The notes under the pieces: generated by a model | The model's database searches: none | Told to the model about the DNA's origin: nothing | The model's input: only the letters and a program-made list of their open reading frames with translations | Source: an uncultured Akkermansia sp. | Lineage (GTDB): Bacteria; Verrucomicrobiota; Verrucomicrobiia; Verrucomicrobiales; Akkermansiaceae | Assembly (NCBI GenBank): GCA_947585525.1 | Contig: CANPXA010000139.1 | Location: forward strand, 1 to 5,048 | Reading direction: 5' to 3' | Length of the DNA: 5,048 nt | Program-made: the position numbers and the translations under genes | Shown here: one piece after another, positions 1-5,048 of the stretch | Numbering within the stretch: the stretch's first letter is position 1 | How the letters are laid out: every line of letters starts with the position of its first letter

Positions 1-2460
1 GCGTTGAATATGATCGACTTGGCGGAGCAGGGAGGAGGGAATGTGGACGCAGAGGAGTTGAGTCGAAGACTGGGATGTCCGGTGGTGAAAGTGAGTGCGC
101 TGCAACACATAGGTCTGCGAGAGTTGACGACTGCCTTGTTGTGCGCTTTCCCTGCTGCTCCCACGCCGCTGGTATACAAGCGGTCCGTAGAGTCCGCCGT
201 TCGCGAGATACGCGATGAATATGGCTGCACAAAGTTGCAGGCCGTTAAAATGCTGGAGGGAGATGAACAGGCTCTCAAAGGGCTTTCCGTTTCTCAACTT
301 CATCTCATTGAGGAAAGACGATTGAAGATAGAAGAGGAAGAAAAGGACGACATTGCCTCGGTAATTGCTTCGGGACGTTATGATGCTATTTGTTCATTTG
401 TGAGAGAGGTTCGCAAGGGAGGAGCCGCCGGACGCGAGTCCTTCTCACAGAGGGTGGATCGGGTGCTCACTCACCGGGTTTGGGGGTTGGGCATTTTCGT
501 CCTCGTCATGTGGGCCATCTATTACATTTCCATCGGCACAGTAGGAAGTTGGGGCACAGACTGGGCGAATGACGTGCTCTTTGGACCGGTGATCGGCGGT
601 TGGCTTGACGGCTTTGTAGGCACCGAGCCGATCGGGGCGGAGAGTCTGACGATGTTCTGCGCGATGCTATCCATGTGCCTTCTTTTCCCCGTGACACTGA
701 GGAGACTGCATGATATAGGACTGAACGGTTCCTGGCTCTACCTGGCGATTGCACCCTTCTTGCTGGAGTATATGTGTCCTCATTTACCCGGGTGGCTGCA
801 CGTCGTGGTGATGAATACACTCTACGTGGTGAATGCTCTTCTCTTGCTCGCCTGCCTGAGTTTTCGTGGTTCCGTACATACCAACCGCTACGGCGATGTT
901 CCCAAGGGGGTGTGCTGGCATATGTTCAGTCTTGACGGCCGAGCCGGGCGCACCGAATACATCATCCACATCGTCCTTTTGAGCGCCCTGAGCGTAGGTA
1001 TAGCGCTTCTCGGACGAGTCGGTCTGGATTGTAGCGATCAACTGCGTTCCCTCATGTCAGATGGCATCGTAGCGGGTGTTGGAGCCGTTCTGGGGTTTCT
1101 GCCGCAGATGGCGGTGCTCTTCTTGCTGCTCTCGTTGCTGGAAGATTGTGGGTACATGGCTCGCGTGGCCTTTATGATGGATCGCATCTTCCGTACCATC
1201 GGACTTTCCGGCAAATCTTTCATCCCCTTACTCGTTTCCATGGGCTGCGGGGTGCCGGGCGTGATGGCTACCCGGACGATTGAAAATGAGAAAGATCGTC
1301 GGATGACCATCATGTTGACTACTTTCGTCCCCTGTGGCGCCAAATTGCCCATTATCGCCCTTATTGGCGCTGTCGTCGGGCAGGGATCCATCACGGCAAC
1401 CATAGCCTATTTCGCCGGCATAGCCTCCGTTATCCTCGGTGGTCTCATCTTGCGTAAGACCCATATGTTTGCCGGCGGTTATACGCCCTTTGTGATGGAG
1501 TTGCCCGCCTATCACGTGCCGCGTGGAACCAACATCAATCTCCGTGCCATGGAACGGTGCAAGGCCTTTGTGCGCAAAGCCGGCACGATTATCTTTCTCG
1601 CTTCGGCTCTCATCTGGTTCGCCAGCAATTACGACTGGTCGCTCAGGTTCCTCAACACGGCCGAACACGAGGACGCCGTCGAGCAGAGCATGCTTGCGGA
1701 TGTCGGACACCGCTTCGCTCCCCTCTTTGCCCCGCTCGGTTGGGGCGATTGGAAGCCGGCCGTCGCTACCGTCACCGGTCTTGTGGCAAAGGAAAATGTG
1801 GTGGGAACCTTTGGGGTGCTCTACGCCACCACCGAGCAGGAAGGAATCCGGTCGTCCGATCATGCGGAGCCTGCTGATAACGGCTCTTCTGCGGAAGAGG
1901 AAACTGAAGATGAGTTCCCCAACACGGCTCTATCACTCAAGTGCAACGCCCTCACAGCTCTGAGTATGCTGGCCTGCTCGGTGGATCCTGCGGTGCGTGC
2001 CGCTACACCGTCATCAGAGTCTGCCGAGGACGATGACGATGCCCAAGCTCCGGGATTCTTAAGTTCCTTGGGACAGGTCTTCCACGGGGATTTCTCCGGC
2101 ATCGCCGCCTATTTCTTCGGCGTTGAGGAGGATGAGGAGACCAGCGGCGTGGCGGCTGAGATTCAGACCGCCGGAGCCTTCTCTTCTCTCAGTGCGTTTT
2201 CTTTCATGCTCTTCAACCTGCTCTGCGCTCCTTGCTTCGCCGCTTGCGGAGCCATCCGACGCGAGATGAACAGCGGACTTTGGACGTGGTTTGCCATCGG
2301 TTATATGTGTGTCTGGGCGTACGTTGTGGCGATGCTCGTGTACCAAATCGGCGCATGGGTGCAGACCGGTCTGTTTGCCACGGGACAGATGAGTGCATGT
2401 GCGGTAGGTCTGGTGGTGCTTTATATGCTGCTGCGTCGTAACCCGCGCAAAGCTCAATAA
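1..2460 (+). CDS. feoB: FeoB ferrous iron permease, 5'-truncated by the window, with DUF805-like and acidic insertions
   Basis: Inner-membrane ferrous iron transporter with an N-terminal G-protein domain. The frame is open from base 1, and translation opens with ALNMID, the G4 guanine-specificity motif. The P-loop and switch regions therefore lie upstream, and the TTG at 4 is not a start. Numbering from the Leu codon at 4-6, 818 residues are visible: G5-like SAL (31-33), a helical GDI-like segment (about 55-140), membrane helix 1 (160-178), a DUF805-like insertion (about 215-337), DGIVAGVGAVLGFLPQM (353-369), LLEDCGYMARVAFMMDR (378-394), MGCGVPGVMATRT (413-425), PCGAKLP (443-449), MELPAYHVP (498-506), KENVVGTFG (596-604), an acidic insertion (about 608-725) and NLLCAPC (738-744). 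The pore cysteines 415, 444, 741 and 744 are present. Adding the missing N-terminus, the protein would be about 930 residues, against 773 in E. coli. The GCGVPG and PCGAKLP variants differ from the E. coli type (GCNVPA, SCSARLP). The family call is secure; the effect of the insertions is unknown. Confidence 0.96.
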   Translation, partial: ALNMIDLAEQGGGNVDAEELSRRLGCPVVKVSALQHIGLRELTTALLCAFPAAPTPLVYKRSVESAVREIRDEYGCTKLQAVKMLEGDEQALKGLSVSQLHLIEERRLKIEEEEKDDIASVIASGRYDAICSFVREVRKGGAAGRESFSQRVDRVLTHRVWGLGIFVLVMWAIYYISIGTVGSWGTDWANDVLFGPVIGGWLDGFVGTEPIGAESLTMFCAMLSMCLLFPVTLRRLHDIGLNGSWLYLAIAPFLLEYMCPHLPGWLHVVVMNTLYVVNALLLLACLSFRGSVHTNRYGDVPKGVCWHMFSLDGRAGRTEYIIHIVLLSALSVGIALLGRVGLDCSDQLRSLMSDGIVAGVGAVLGFLPQMAVLFLLLSLLEDCGYMARVAFMMDRIFRTIGLSGKSFIPLLVSMGCGVPGVMATRTIENEKDRRMTIMLTTFVPCGAKLPIIALIGAVVGQGSITATIAYFAGIASVILGGLILRKTHMFAGGYTPFVMELPAYHVPRGTNINLRAMERCKAFVRKAGTIIFLASALIWFASNYDWSLRFLNTAEHEDAVEQSMLADVGHRFAPLFAPLGWGDWKPAVATVTGLVAKENVVGTFGVLYATTEQEGIRSSDHAEPADNGSSAEEETEDEFPNTALSLKCNALTALSMLACSVDPAVRAATPSSESAEDDDDAQAPGFLSSLGQVFHGDFSGIAAYFFGVEEDEETSGVAAEIQTAGAFSSLSAFSFMLFNLLCAPCFAACGAIRREMNSGLWTWFAIGYMCVWAYVVAMLVYQIGAWVQTGLFATGQMSACAVGLVVLYMLLRRNPRKAQ
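646..1014 (+). other. DUF805-like membrane domain inserted in FeoB, halves in swapped order
   Basis: This domain segment lies inside FeoB, between membrane helix 1 and the conserved DGIVAGVG segment. Residues 215-232 form a hydrophobic helix, followed by RRLHDIGLNGSW (233-244), hydrophobic stretches at about 245-257 and 265-285, then FRGS and NRYGDVP (294-300). RRLHD-G-SGWW and, after two helices, PGxxxxNRYGxxP mark the C-terminal half of DUF805 proteins (YhaH/YhaI type). Next comes MFSLDGRAGRTEYI (307-320) and a helix to about 337; FxxxGRxxRxEYW plus a helix is the normal N-terminus of DUF805. The halves are thus in the order C then N, as in a circular permutation or as remnants of two tandem copies. 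Four helices keep the topology of FeoB unchanged. DUF805 has no established biochemical function, so none is assigned here. Recognition rests on motif recall, without a profile search. Confidence 0.75.
1825..2178 (+). other. Acidic low-complexity insertion in the C-terminal half of FeoB
   Basis: Between KENVVGTFGVLY (596-607) and the helix starting FSSLSAFSFMLFNLLCAPC (726-744), most FeoB proteins have a short linker of a few tens of residues. Here about 118 residues intervene. They contain three acidic clusters: EEETEDEF (631-638), ESAEDDDD (672-679) and VEEDEETS (707-714). Between these lie two moderately hydrophobic stretches, about 641-658 (with Cys 647 and 658) and 685-706. The frame stays open with no stop, so this is a genuine insertion and not a frameshift scar. 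Metal attraction or protein contacts are possible but unsupported. Confidence 0.7.
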
Positions 2461-2484
2461 TGAATTGTAAGAAAAAACCGAGTT

Positions 2485-2661
2485 ATGGGCGACATCATTC
2501 TCATCATTCTTTTATTGGCGGCGGCAACTTGGGCGCTGCGCTCCTGTCTGAGCTGCAGAAAAGGAGCCTGTTCCGGTCGCTGCGGGGGCTGTTGCGGCGA
2601 CTCGTCCTCCTGCTGCCATTGTAAGGGCCGTTCTCCTCACCATCACCGGCGTTGCGACTGA
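2485..2661 (+). CDS. FeoB-associated Cys-rich membrane miniprotein (58 aa)
   Basis: A small ORF from ATG 2485 to TGA 2659-2661, starting 24 bases after the feoB stop. Residues 4-18 form one hydrophobic membrane helix (IILIILLLAAATWAL). A short basic, Cys-rich tail follows. There are ten cysteines in 58 residues (21, 24, 29, 33, 36, 37, 43, 44, 46 and 57), including CLSC and CGGC pairs, and a HHH cluster at 52-54. This is the plan of the FeoB-associated Cys-rich membrane protein family, whose members are usually 45-70 residues long and sit directly after feoB. Their function is not well established; an accessory or metal-handling role at the permease is inferred from position and composition. 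No Shine-Dalgarno is evident: the bases upstream read GTAAGAAAAAACCGAGTT. The tail is richer in Cys and His than I recall as typical. Confidence 0.87.
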   Translation: MGDIILIILLLAAATWALRSCLSCRKGACSGRCGGCCGDSSSCCHCKGRSPHHHRRCD

Positions 2662-2662
2662 G

Positions 2663-2696
2663 CCTCCCTCTCCCTCTTCCATCCAACCAATAAACT
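2663..2696 (+). promoter_or_regulatory. G-free, pyrimidine-rich leader before the porin start
   Basis: After the stop of the Cys-rich gene, bases 2663-2680 are 18 pyrimidines in a row. The stretch continues to the porin ATG at 2697 without a single G. No Shine-Dalgarno is possible here, so initiation must be independent of one. A C-rich, G-poor RNA could also serve as a Rho loading site, but that is speculative. I see no promoter boxes or hairpin in this spacer. Confidence 0.35.
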
Positions 2697-3959
2697 ATGA
2701 AAAAAACGAACATAATTGCCATGGCGCTCGCCGGTCTCCTGACCGCGCCGGCGCTCACGTTAGCAGACGACTCAAAGCCTCAGGCAGGAGACATACTCCA
2801 GGACATCAATATGTTCATCCCTGAGGATGGAGACCCTGCTTATAAGGTAAGAGCGAACGATCGCTACGGTACCCAGTGGGGAGTTGATATGGCCTACGGC
2901 TTCTGGGGCACTCACCATGCCACAGCCGACACCAACGGCAACAACAACTTCGCACTCCTGCATGCCCAACTCAACCAACGTCTCATCCGGGACGATGCCG
3001 ATGGCGGCACCTGGCTGCGCGTAGAGGTTTCCGGTTCATGGGCACTGGACCCGAGATCCGCTCGTTCCAATGGAGGCGCTACGTTCGTTGAGGGCTTCGG
3101 CTCCTCGACCTCGCCGCACCCCGACATCATGGGACCTCATGACTTCTTCCTTCCTGAGGTGGCGCTCATGCACTACTTTGCCGGCAAGCGGGCCTGCGTC
3201 ATTGCGGGTATGGTGAATCTCACCAATTACTTCGACGCCGTCGGCATCGCCAATGATTCCTTTTCCGGTTTTGCCAACTCCGGTTTTGTCAACTCCACCA
3301 TCCTGCCGCTCTACGACAGCAATGTGGGCGCTGTGCTTCAAGTGGAGTTCGGTCGTAAAAATTACGTGATGCTCGCCGCGAGCCGTTCTGGCGTAGCGAT
3401 GGGCTACGACCCGCTGAACGGCGATAGCGATGGCTACTGCATCGTGGGAGAATATGGCCACATCTTCAACGAAGGAAAGGGCGTGCTGCGCATTGATCCC
3501 TTTTTCACGATGACCGATGAGGATGCAGAGGATGGCACCACCAAGCATCGTCGCAACGCCGGCATCGTTGGCAGCGTGGAGTACTCCCCGAACGATCGCC
3601 TCACGGTTTATACTCGCGCCGGTGTCGCCGCCAAGCAATACCTCAGCGCTGCAGCAGAGCTCTCTGTCGGCGCTAATGTGCACCTCATTTCCTCACGACC
3701 GGATGATTTCTTCGGCGTCTCATACGGTGTGTTCAAGGGACAAACTCCCTATGAACCAGAACCGGATGATGAGGAGGGTGAAGCGGATGCGGAGCCTGAG
3801 CATGGGCACCACCGTGAAACGGTTCTCGAACTCATGTACAGCGTGCAGTTGACCGACTTTTTCAAGGTAGTTCCGCATTTCCAGTACATCCATAACCCGG
3901 CCTACAGAGCTTGTCGGGACGCTCATATTTGGGGCGTGCAGGGCGTTTTTTCCTTCTGA
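2697..3959 (+). CDS. OprB-family outer-membrane porin
   Basis: A 420-residue protein with a clear signal peptide: KK at 2-3, a hydrophobic core at 5-20, and probable cleavage after LTLA (residue 23). The mature part has alternating beta-barrel character and ends in Phe (GVFSF), as usual for outer-membrane barrels. GMVNLTNYFDAVGIANDSF (171-189) and the C-terminal pattern SVQLTDFFKVVPHFQYIHNP (382-401) followed by DAHIWGVQGVFSF match the carbohydrate-selective porin OprB family; length is normal for that family. ATG 2697 fits the signal peptide and lies 35 bases after the Cys-rich gene, so it is probably co-transcribed with feoB. OprB porins pass sugars and other small solutes. The operon suggests a link to iron or to a small ligand that carries it, which is inference. 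An acidic and His-containing stretch (353-374), likely a surface loop or turn, is unusual. Its true substrate cannot be read from the sequence. Confidence 0.86.
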   Translation: MKKTNIIAMALAGLLTAPALTLADDSKPQAGDILQDINMFIPEDGDPAYKVRANDRYGTQWGVDMAYGFWGTHHATADTNGNNNFALLHAQLNQRLIRDDADGGTWLRVEVSGSWALDPRSARSNGGATFVEGFGSSTSPHPDIMGPHDFFLPEVALMHYFAGKRACVIAGMVNLTNYFDAVGIANDSFSGFANSGFVNSTILPLYDSNVGAVLQVEFGRKNYVMLAASRSGVAMGYDPLNGDSDGYCIVGEYGHIFNEGKGVLRIDPFFTMTDEDAEDGTTKHRRNAGIVGSVEYSPNDRLTVYTRAGVAAKQYLSAAAELSVGANVHLISSRPDDFFGVSYGVFKGQTPYEPEPDDEEGEADAEPEHGHHRETVLELMYSVQLTDFFKVVPHFQYIHNPAYRACRDAHIWGVQGVFSF

Positions 3960-3990
3960 TTCGTCAATCCGCTATTATGTGTGTACACAA

Positions 3991-4022
3991 GCGGCGCGGT
4001 TCTCTGCAGAGAGCCGCGCCGC
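3991..4022. terminator. GC-rich hairpin between convergent genes, likely bidirectional terminator
   Basis: A near-perfect inverted repeat: a 14-bp stem (3991-4004 with 4009-4022) around the tetraloop TGCA. The outer nine pairs are all G-C, and one pair is G-U in the plus-strand RNA. It lies 31 bases after the porin stop and 37 bases beyond the stop of the Sel1 gene on the other strand, as expected for a shared terminator. Neither side has a run of T, so it is not a textbook Rho-independent terminator. It may instead act as an RNA 3'-end stabiliser. Confidence 0.6.
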
Positions 4023-4059
4023 CCATTACTATTCTGAAAATGCGAAATCCTTCCCTTCG

Positions 4060-4695
4060 TTAGATCCACTGGTTGTCCTCCATGAAAGCAGTGGCGTTCT
4101 TATGACCTTGGGCAGCTGCTTTCTTCACCCAGTACTTCGCCTGCTCCATATCCAGAGGCACACCTAAACCGTGGAAGTAGCTGCGACCGAGGTTGTACTG
4201 GCCATTTGCGTCACCGAGCATGGCCGAGCGTCGGAAGCAATCAGCGGCTTTGACGGAGTCCTGAGAAACACCCTCCCCGTTCCGATAGCAGAGCCCGAGG
4301 TTATTGAGCGCGGAAGGGTCATTTTGTGCCGCCGCTTGGCTGTAAAGCTCAAAAGCCTTTCCAAGGTCTTTCGGCACGCCGGAGCCGGAGAGGTAGCAGG
4401 ACGCTAGGTTGTCCTGAGCATTGGAGTTACCGGCCTGAGCGGCGGCGGTGTACCACTTCACGGCTTCCTTCATGTCGCTTTTCACTCCGTTGCCAAAGTC
4501 ATAGCATTTGGCAAGCAGAAGTTGAGCATCCGGGTTGCCTGCCTCGGCGGCACTCCTCAGAAGAGGCAGAGCCTGAACGTATTGTTTGCTGCTGTAAAGA
4601 GCCGCTGCCTGAGTGTACTGTTCGGTGTGCATCGGATCACTTTCGCACGAACAAAAAAGCAGGGCGACGAGGGGAAGGATGGATAGGACTTTCAT
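4060..4695 (-). CDS. Secreted Sel1-repeat (TPR-like) probable lipoprotein
   Basis: A 211-residue protein with a short signal sequence (MKVLSILPLVALLFCSC). A lipidated Cys at 17 is possible, but the lipobox FCSC is imperfect (Phe instead of Leu at -3). After a TPR-like helix pair (about 27-52) come four consecutive Sel1 repeats of exactly 36 residues: 54-89, 90-125, 126-161 and 162-197. Each follows the pattern A--NLG-CY--G-GV--D---A---Y--AA--G. A 14-residue tail ends the protein. Sel1 repeats form a right-handed helical scaffold for protein-protein contacts; the partner here is unknown. The gene starts 33 bases after the trxB stop on the same strand, so co-transcription is likely. Its leader is A/C-rich with no Shine-Dalgarno. 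Cysteines recur at the same repeat position in repeats 1-3 (64, 100 and 136). Confidence 0.9.
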   Translation of the reverse strand: MKVLSILPLVALLFCSCESDPMHTEQYTQAAALYSSKQYVQALPLLRSAAEAGNPDAQLLLAKCYDFGNGVKSDMKEAVKWYTAAAQAGNSNAQDNLASCYLSGSGVPKDLGKAFELYSQAAAQNDPSALNNLGLCYRNGEGVSQDSVKAADCFRRSAMLGDANGQYNLGRSYFHGLGVPLDMEQAKYWVKKAAAQGHKNATAFMEDNQWI

Positions 4696-4728
4696 GATGA
4701 TGGTTGTTGGTTTTCGTTAAAAAAAGAG

Positions 4729-5048
4729 TTAGGAGAGATTTGTCAGGTAGTGCTGAGCTTCCAGTGCGGCTCGACAGCCCATACCCGCCGCAGAGATTGC
4801 TTGCCGGTACACGGGATCCGCCACGTCCCCGGCAGCAAATAGCCCCGGCGTCTTGGTCTTGACCCCGCCTTCGCTGCAACGGATAAAGCCCGCCGGATCT
4901 ACGTCCACAAGGTTGCCGGCGAGTTTGCTGTTGGGCACGTGTCCGATGGCCATGAAGACGCACTGAACCTTCAACTCGCTGAGTTCGCCGGTTTTTGTAT
5001 CCTTCAGTTGCACACCGCACAATTCGCCGTTTTCTCCCTTCCTGTAGG
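4729..5048 (-). CDS. trxB: Thioredoxin reductase, C-terminal third (cut by the window end)
   Basis: A cytosolic flavoprotein that uses NADPH to reduce thioredoxin. About 105 codons are visible, running off the window at base 5048; the TTG at 5020-5022 is an internal Leu, because the frame stays open and reads YRKGENGEL before it. VFMAIGHVPNS is the end of the NADPH-binding domain. GLFAAGDVADPVYRQAIS followed by AGMGCRAALEAQHYL is the C-terminal FAD-binding segment, with the conserved Asp of GD contacting the flavin. Both align readily, by recall, with E. coli TrxB (FVAIGHSPN, GVFAAGDVMDHIYRQAI). The redox CxxC and both dinucleotide-binding motifs lie outside the window. The C-terminus (HYLTNLS) is at the normal place for a low-molecular-weight enzyme. 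The stop is followed closely by the Sel1-repeat gene. Confidence 0.95.
   Translation of the reverse strand, partial: YRKGENGELCGVQLKDTKTGELSELKVQCVFMAIGHVPNSKLAGNLVDVDPAGFIRCSEGGVKTKTPGLFAAGDVADPVYRQAISAAGMGCRAALEAQHYLTNLS

Noticed and set aside
4..6. TTG at base 4 as the start of feoB
   Set aside because: The frame is open to base 1, and the G4 motif lies at the very beginning, so the conserved G1-G3 motifs must be upstream of the window.
1228..1863. Antisense open frame of 211 codons opposite feoB
   Set aside because: The plus frame encodes unmistakable FeoB motifs across the whole stretch. The antisense product resembles nothing and looks like a GC-driven shadow.
1825..2178. The acidic FeoB insertion as a frameshift or pseudogene scar
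   Set aside because: The frame is open throughout and returns to the conserved CAPC segment in the same frame, so it is an in-frame insertion.
3036..3683. Antisense open frame of 215 codons opposite the porin
   Set aside because: The sense frame has a signal peptide and OprB motifs. The antisense translation shows no domain, membrane helix or start signal.
3979..4167. Short plus-strand frame starting with GTG after the porin
   Set aside because: It runs through the terminator-like hairpin and into the opposite strand of the Sel1 gene, with no recognisable product.
4717..4728. T7 run on the minus strand just after the trxB stop, as a Rho-independent terminator
   Set aside because: No stable stem precedes the T-run at the end of trxB, and the next gene starts only 33 bases downstream on the same strand.
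4637..5020. Minus-strand 127-codon frame overlapping trxB and the Sel1 start
   Set aside because: It is out of frame with the secure TrxB C-terminus and Sel1 signal peptide, and its Arg/Gly-rich translation is typical of a shadow frame.

Overview
The window reads as a chromosomal piece of a Gram-negative bacterium of moderately high GC. It encodes an outer-membrane porin with a signal peptide and a probable lipoprotein. None of the three complete gene starts has a clear Shine-Dalgarno sequence, and their leaders are A/C- or pyrimidine-rich. This would fit the Verrucomicrobiota (Akkermansia-like) or the Bacteroidota, but the taxon is an inference and I cannot settle it from sequence alone. No rRNA, tRNA, mobile element or CRISPR array is visible.

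Layout. Bases 1-3959 hold three closely spaced plus-strand genes. The first is a large feoB (ferrous iron permease), cut at its 5' end inside the G domain. It is followed after 24 bases by a 58-codon Cys-rich membrane miniprotein of the FeoB-associated type, and after another 35 bases by an OprB-type porin. Bases 3960-4059 are an intergenic region between convergent genes, with a strong GC-rich hairpin. Bases 4060-5048 hold two minus-strand genes: the C-terminal third of thioredoxin reductase (trxB, cut by the window end) and, 33 bases downstream, a secreted Sel1-repeat protein.

How they may work together. The plus-strand genes look like one operon for ferrous iron entry. The porin could pass substrate across the outer membrane, FeoB would move Fe2+ across the inner membrane, and the Cys-rich miniprotein would be an accessory. 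The role of the porin in iron uptake is inferred from gene order only. trxB and the Sel1 gene may form a second transcription unit.

The most unusual item is FeoB itself. Between its first membrane helix and the conserved DGIVAGVGAVLGF segment it carries about 130 extra residues that look like a DUF805 membrane domain. The two halves are in swapped order: the RRLHD...NRYG half comes first and the GRAGRTEY half second. Such a circular permutation would let a domain whose ends normally face the cytoplasm sit in a periplasmic loop of FeoB while keeping its own orientation. A second, acidic insertion of about 115 residues lies before the CAPC motif.
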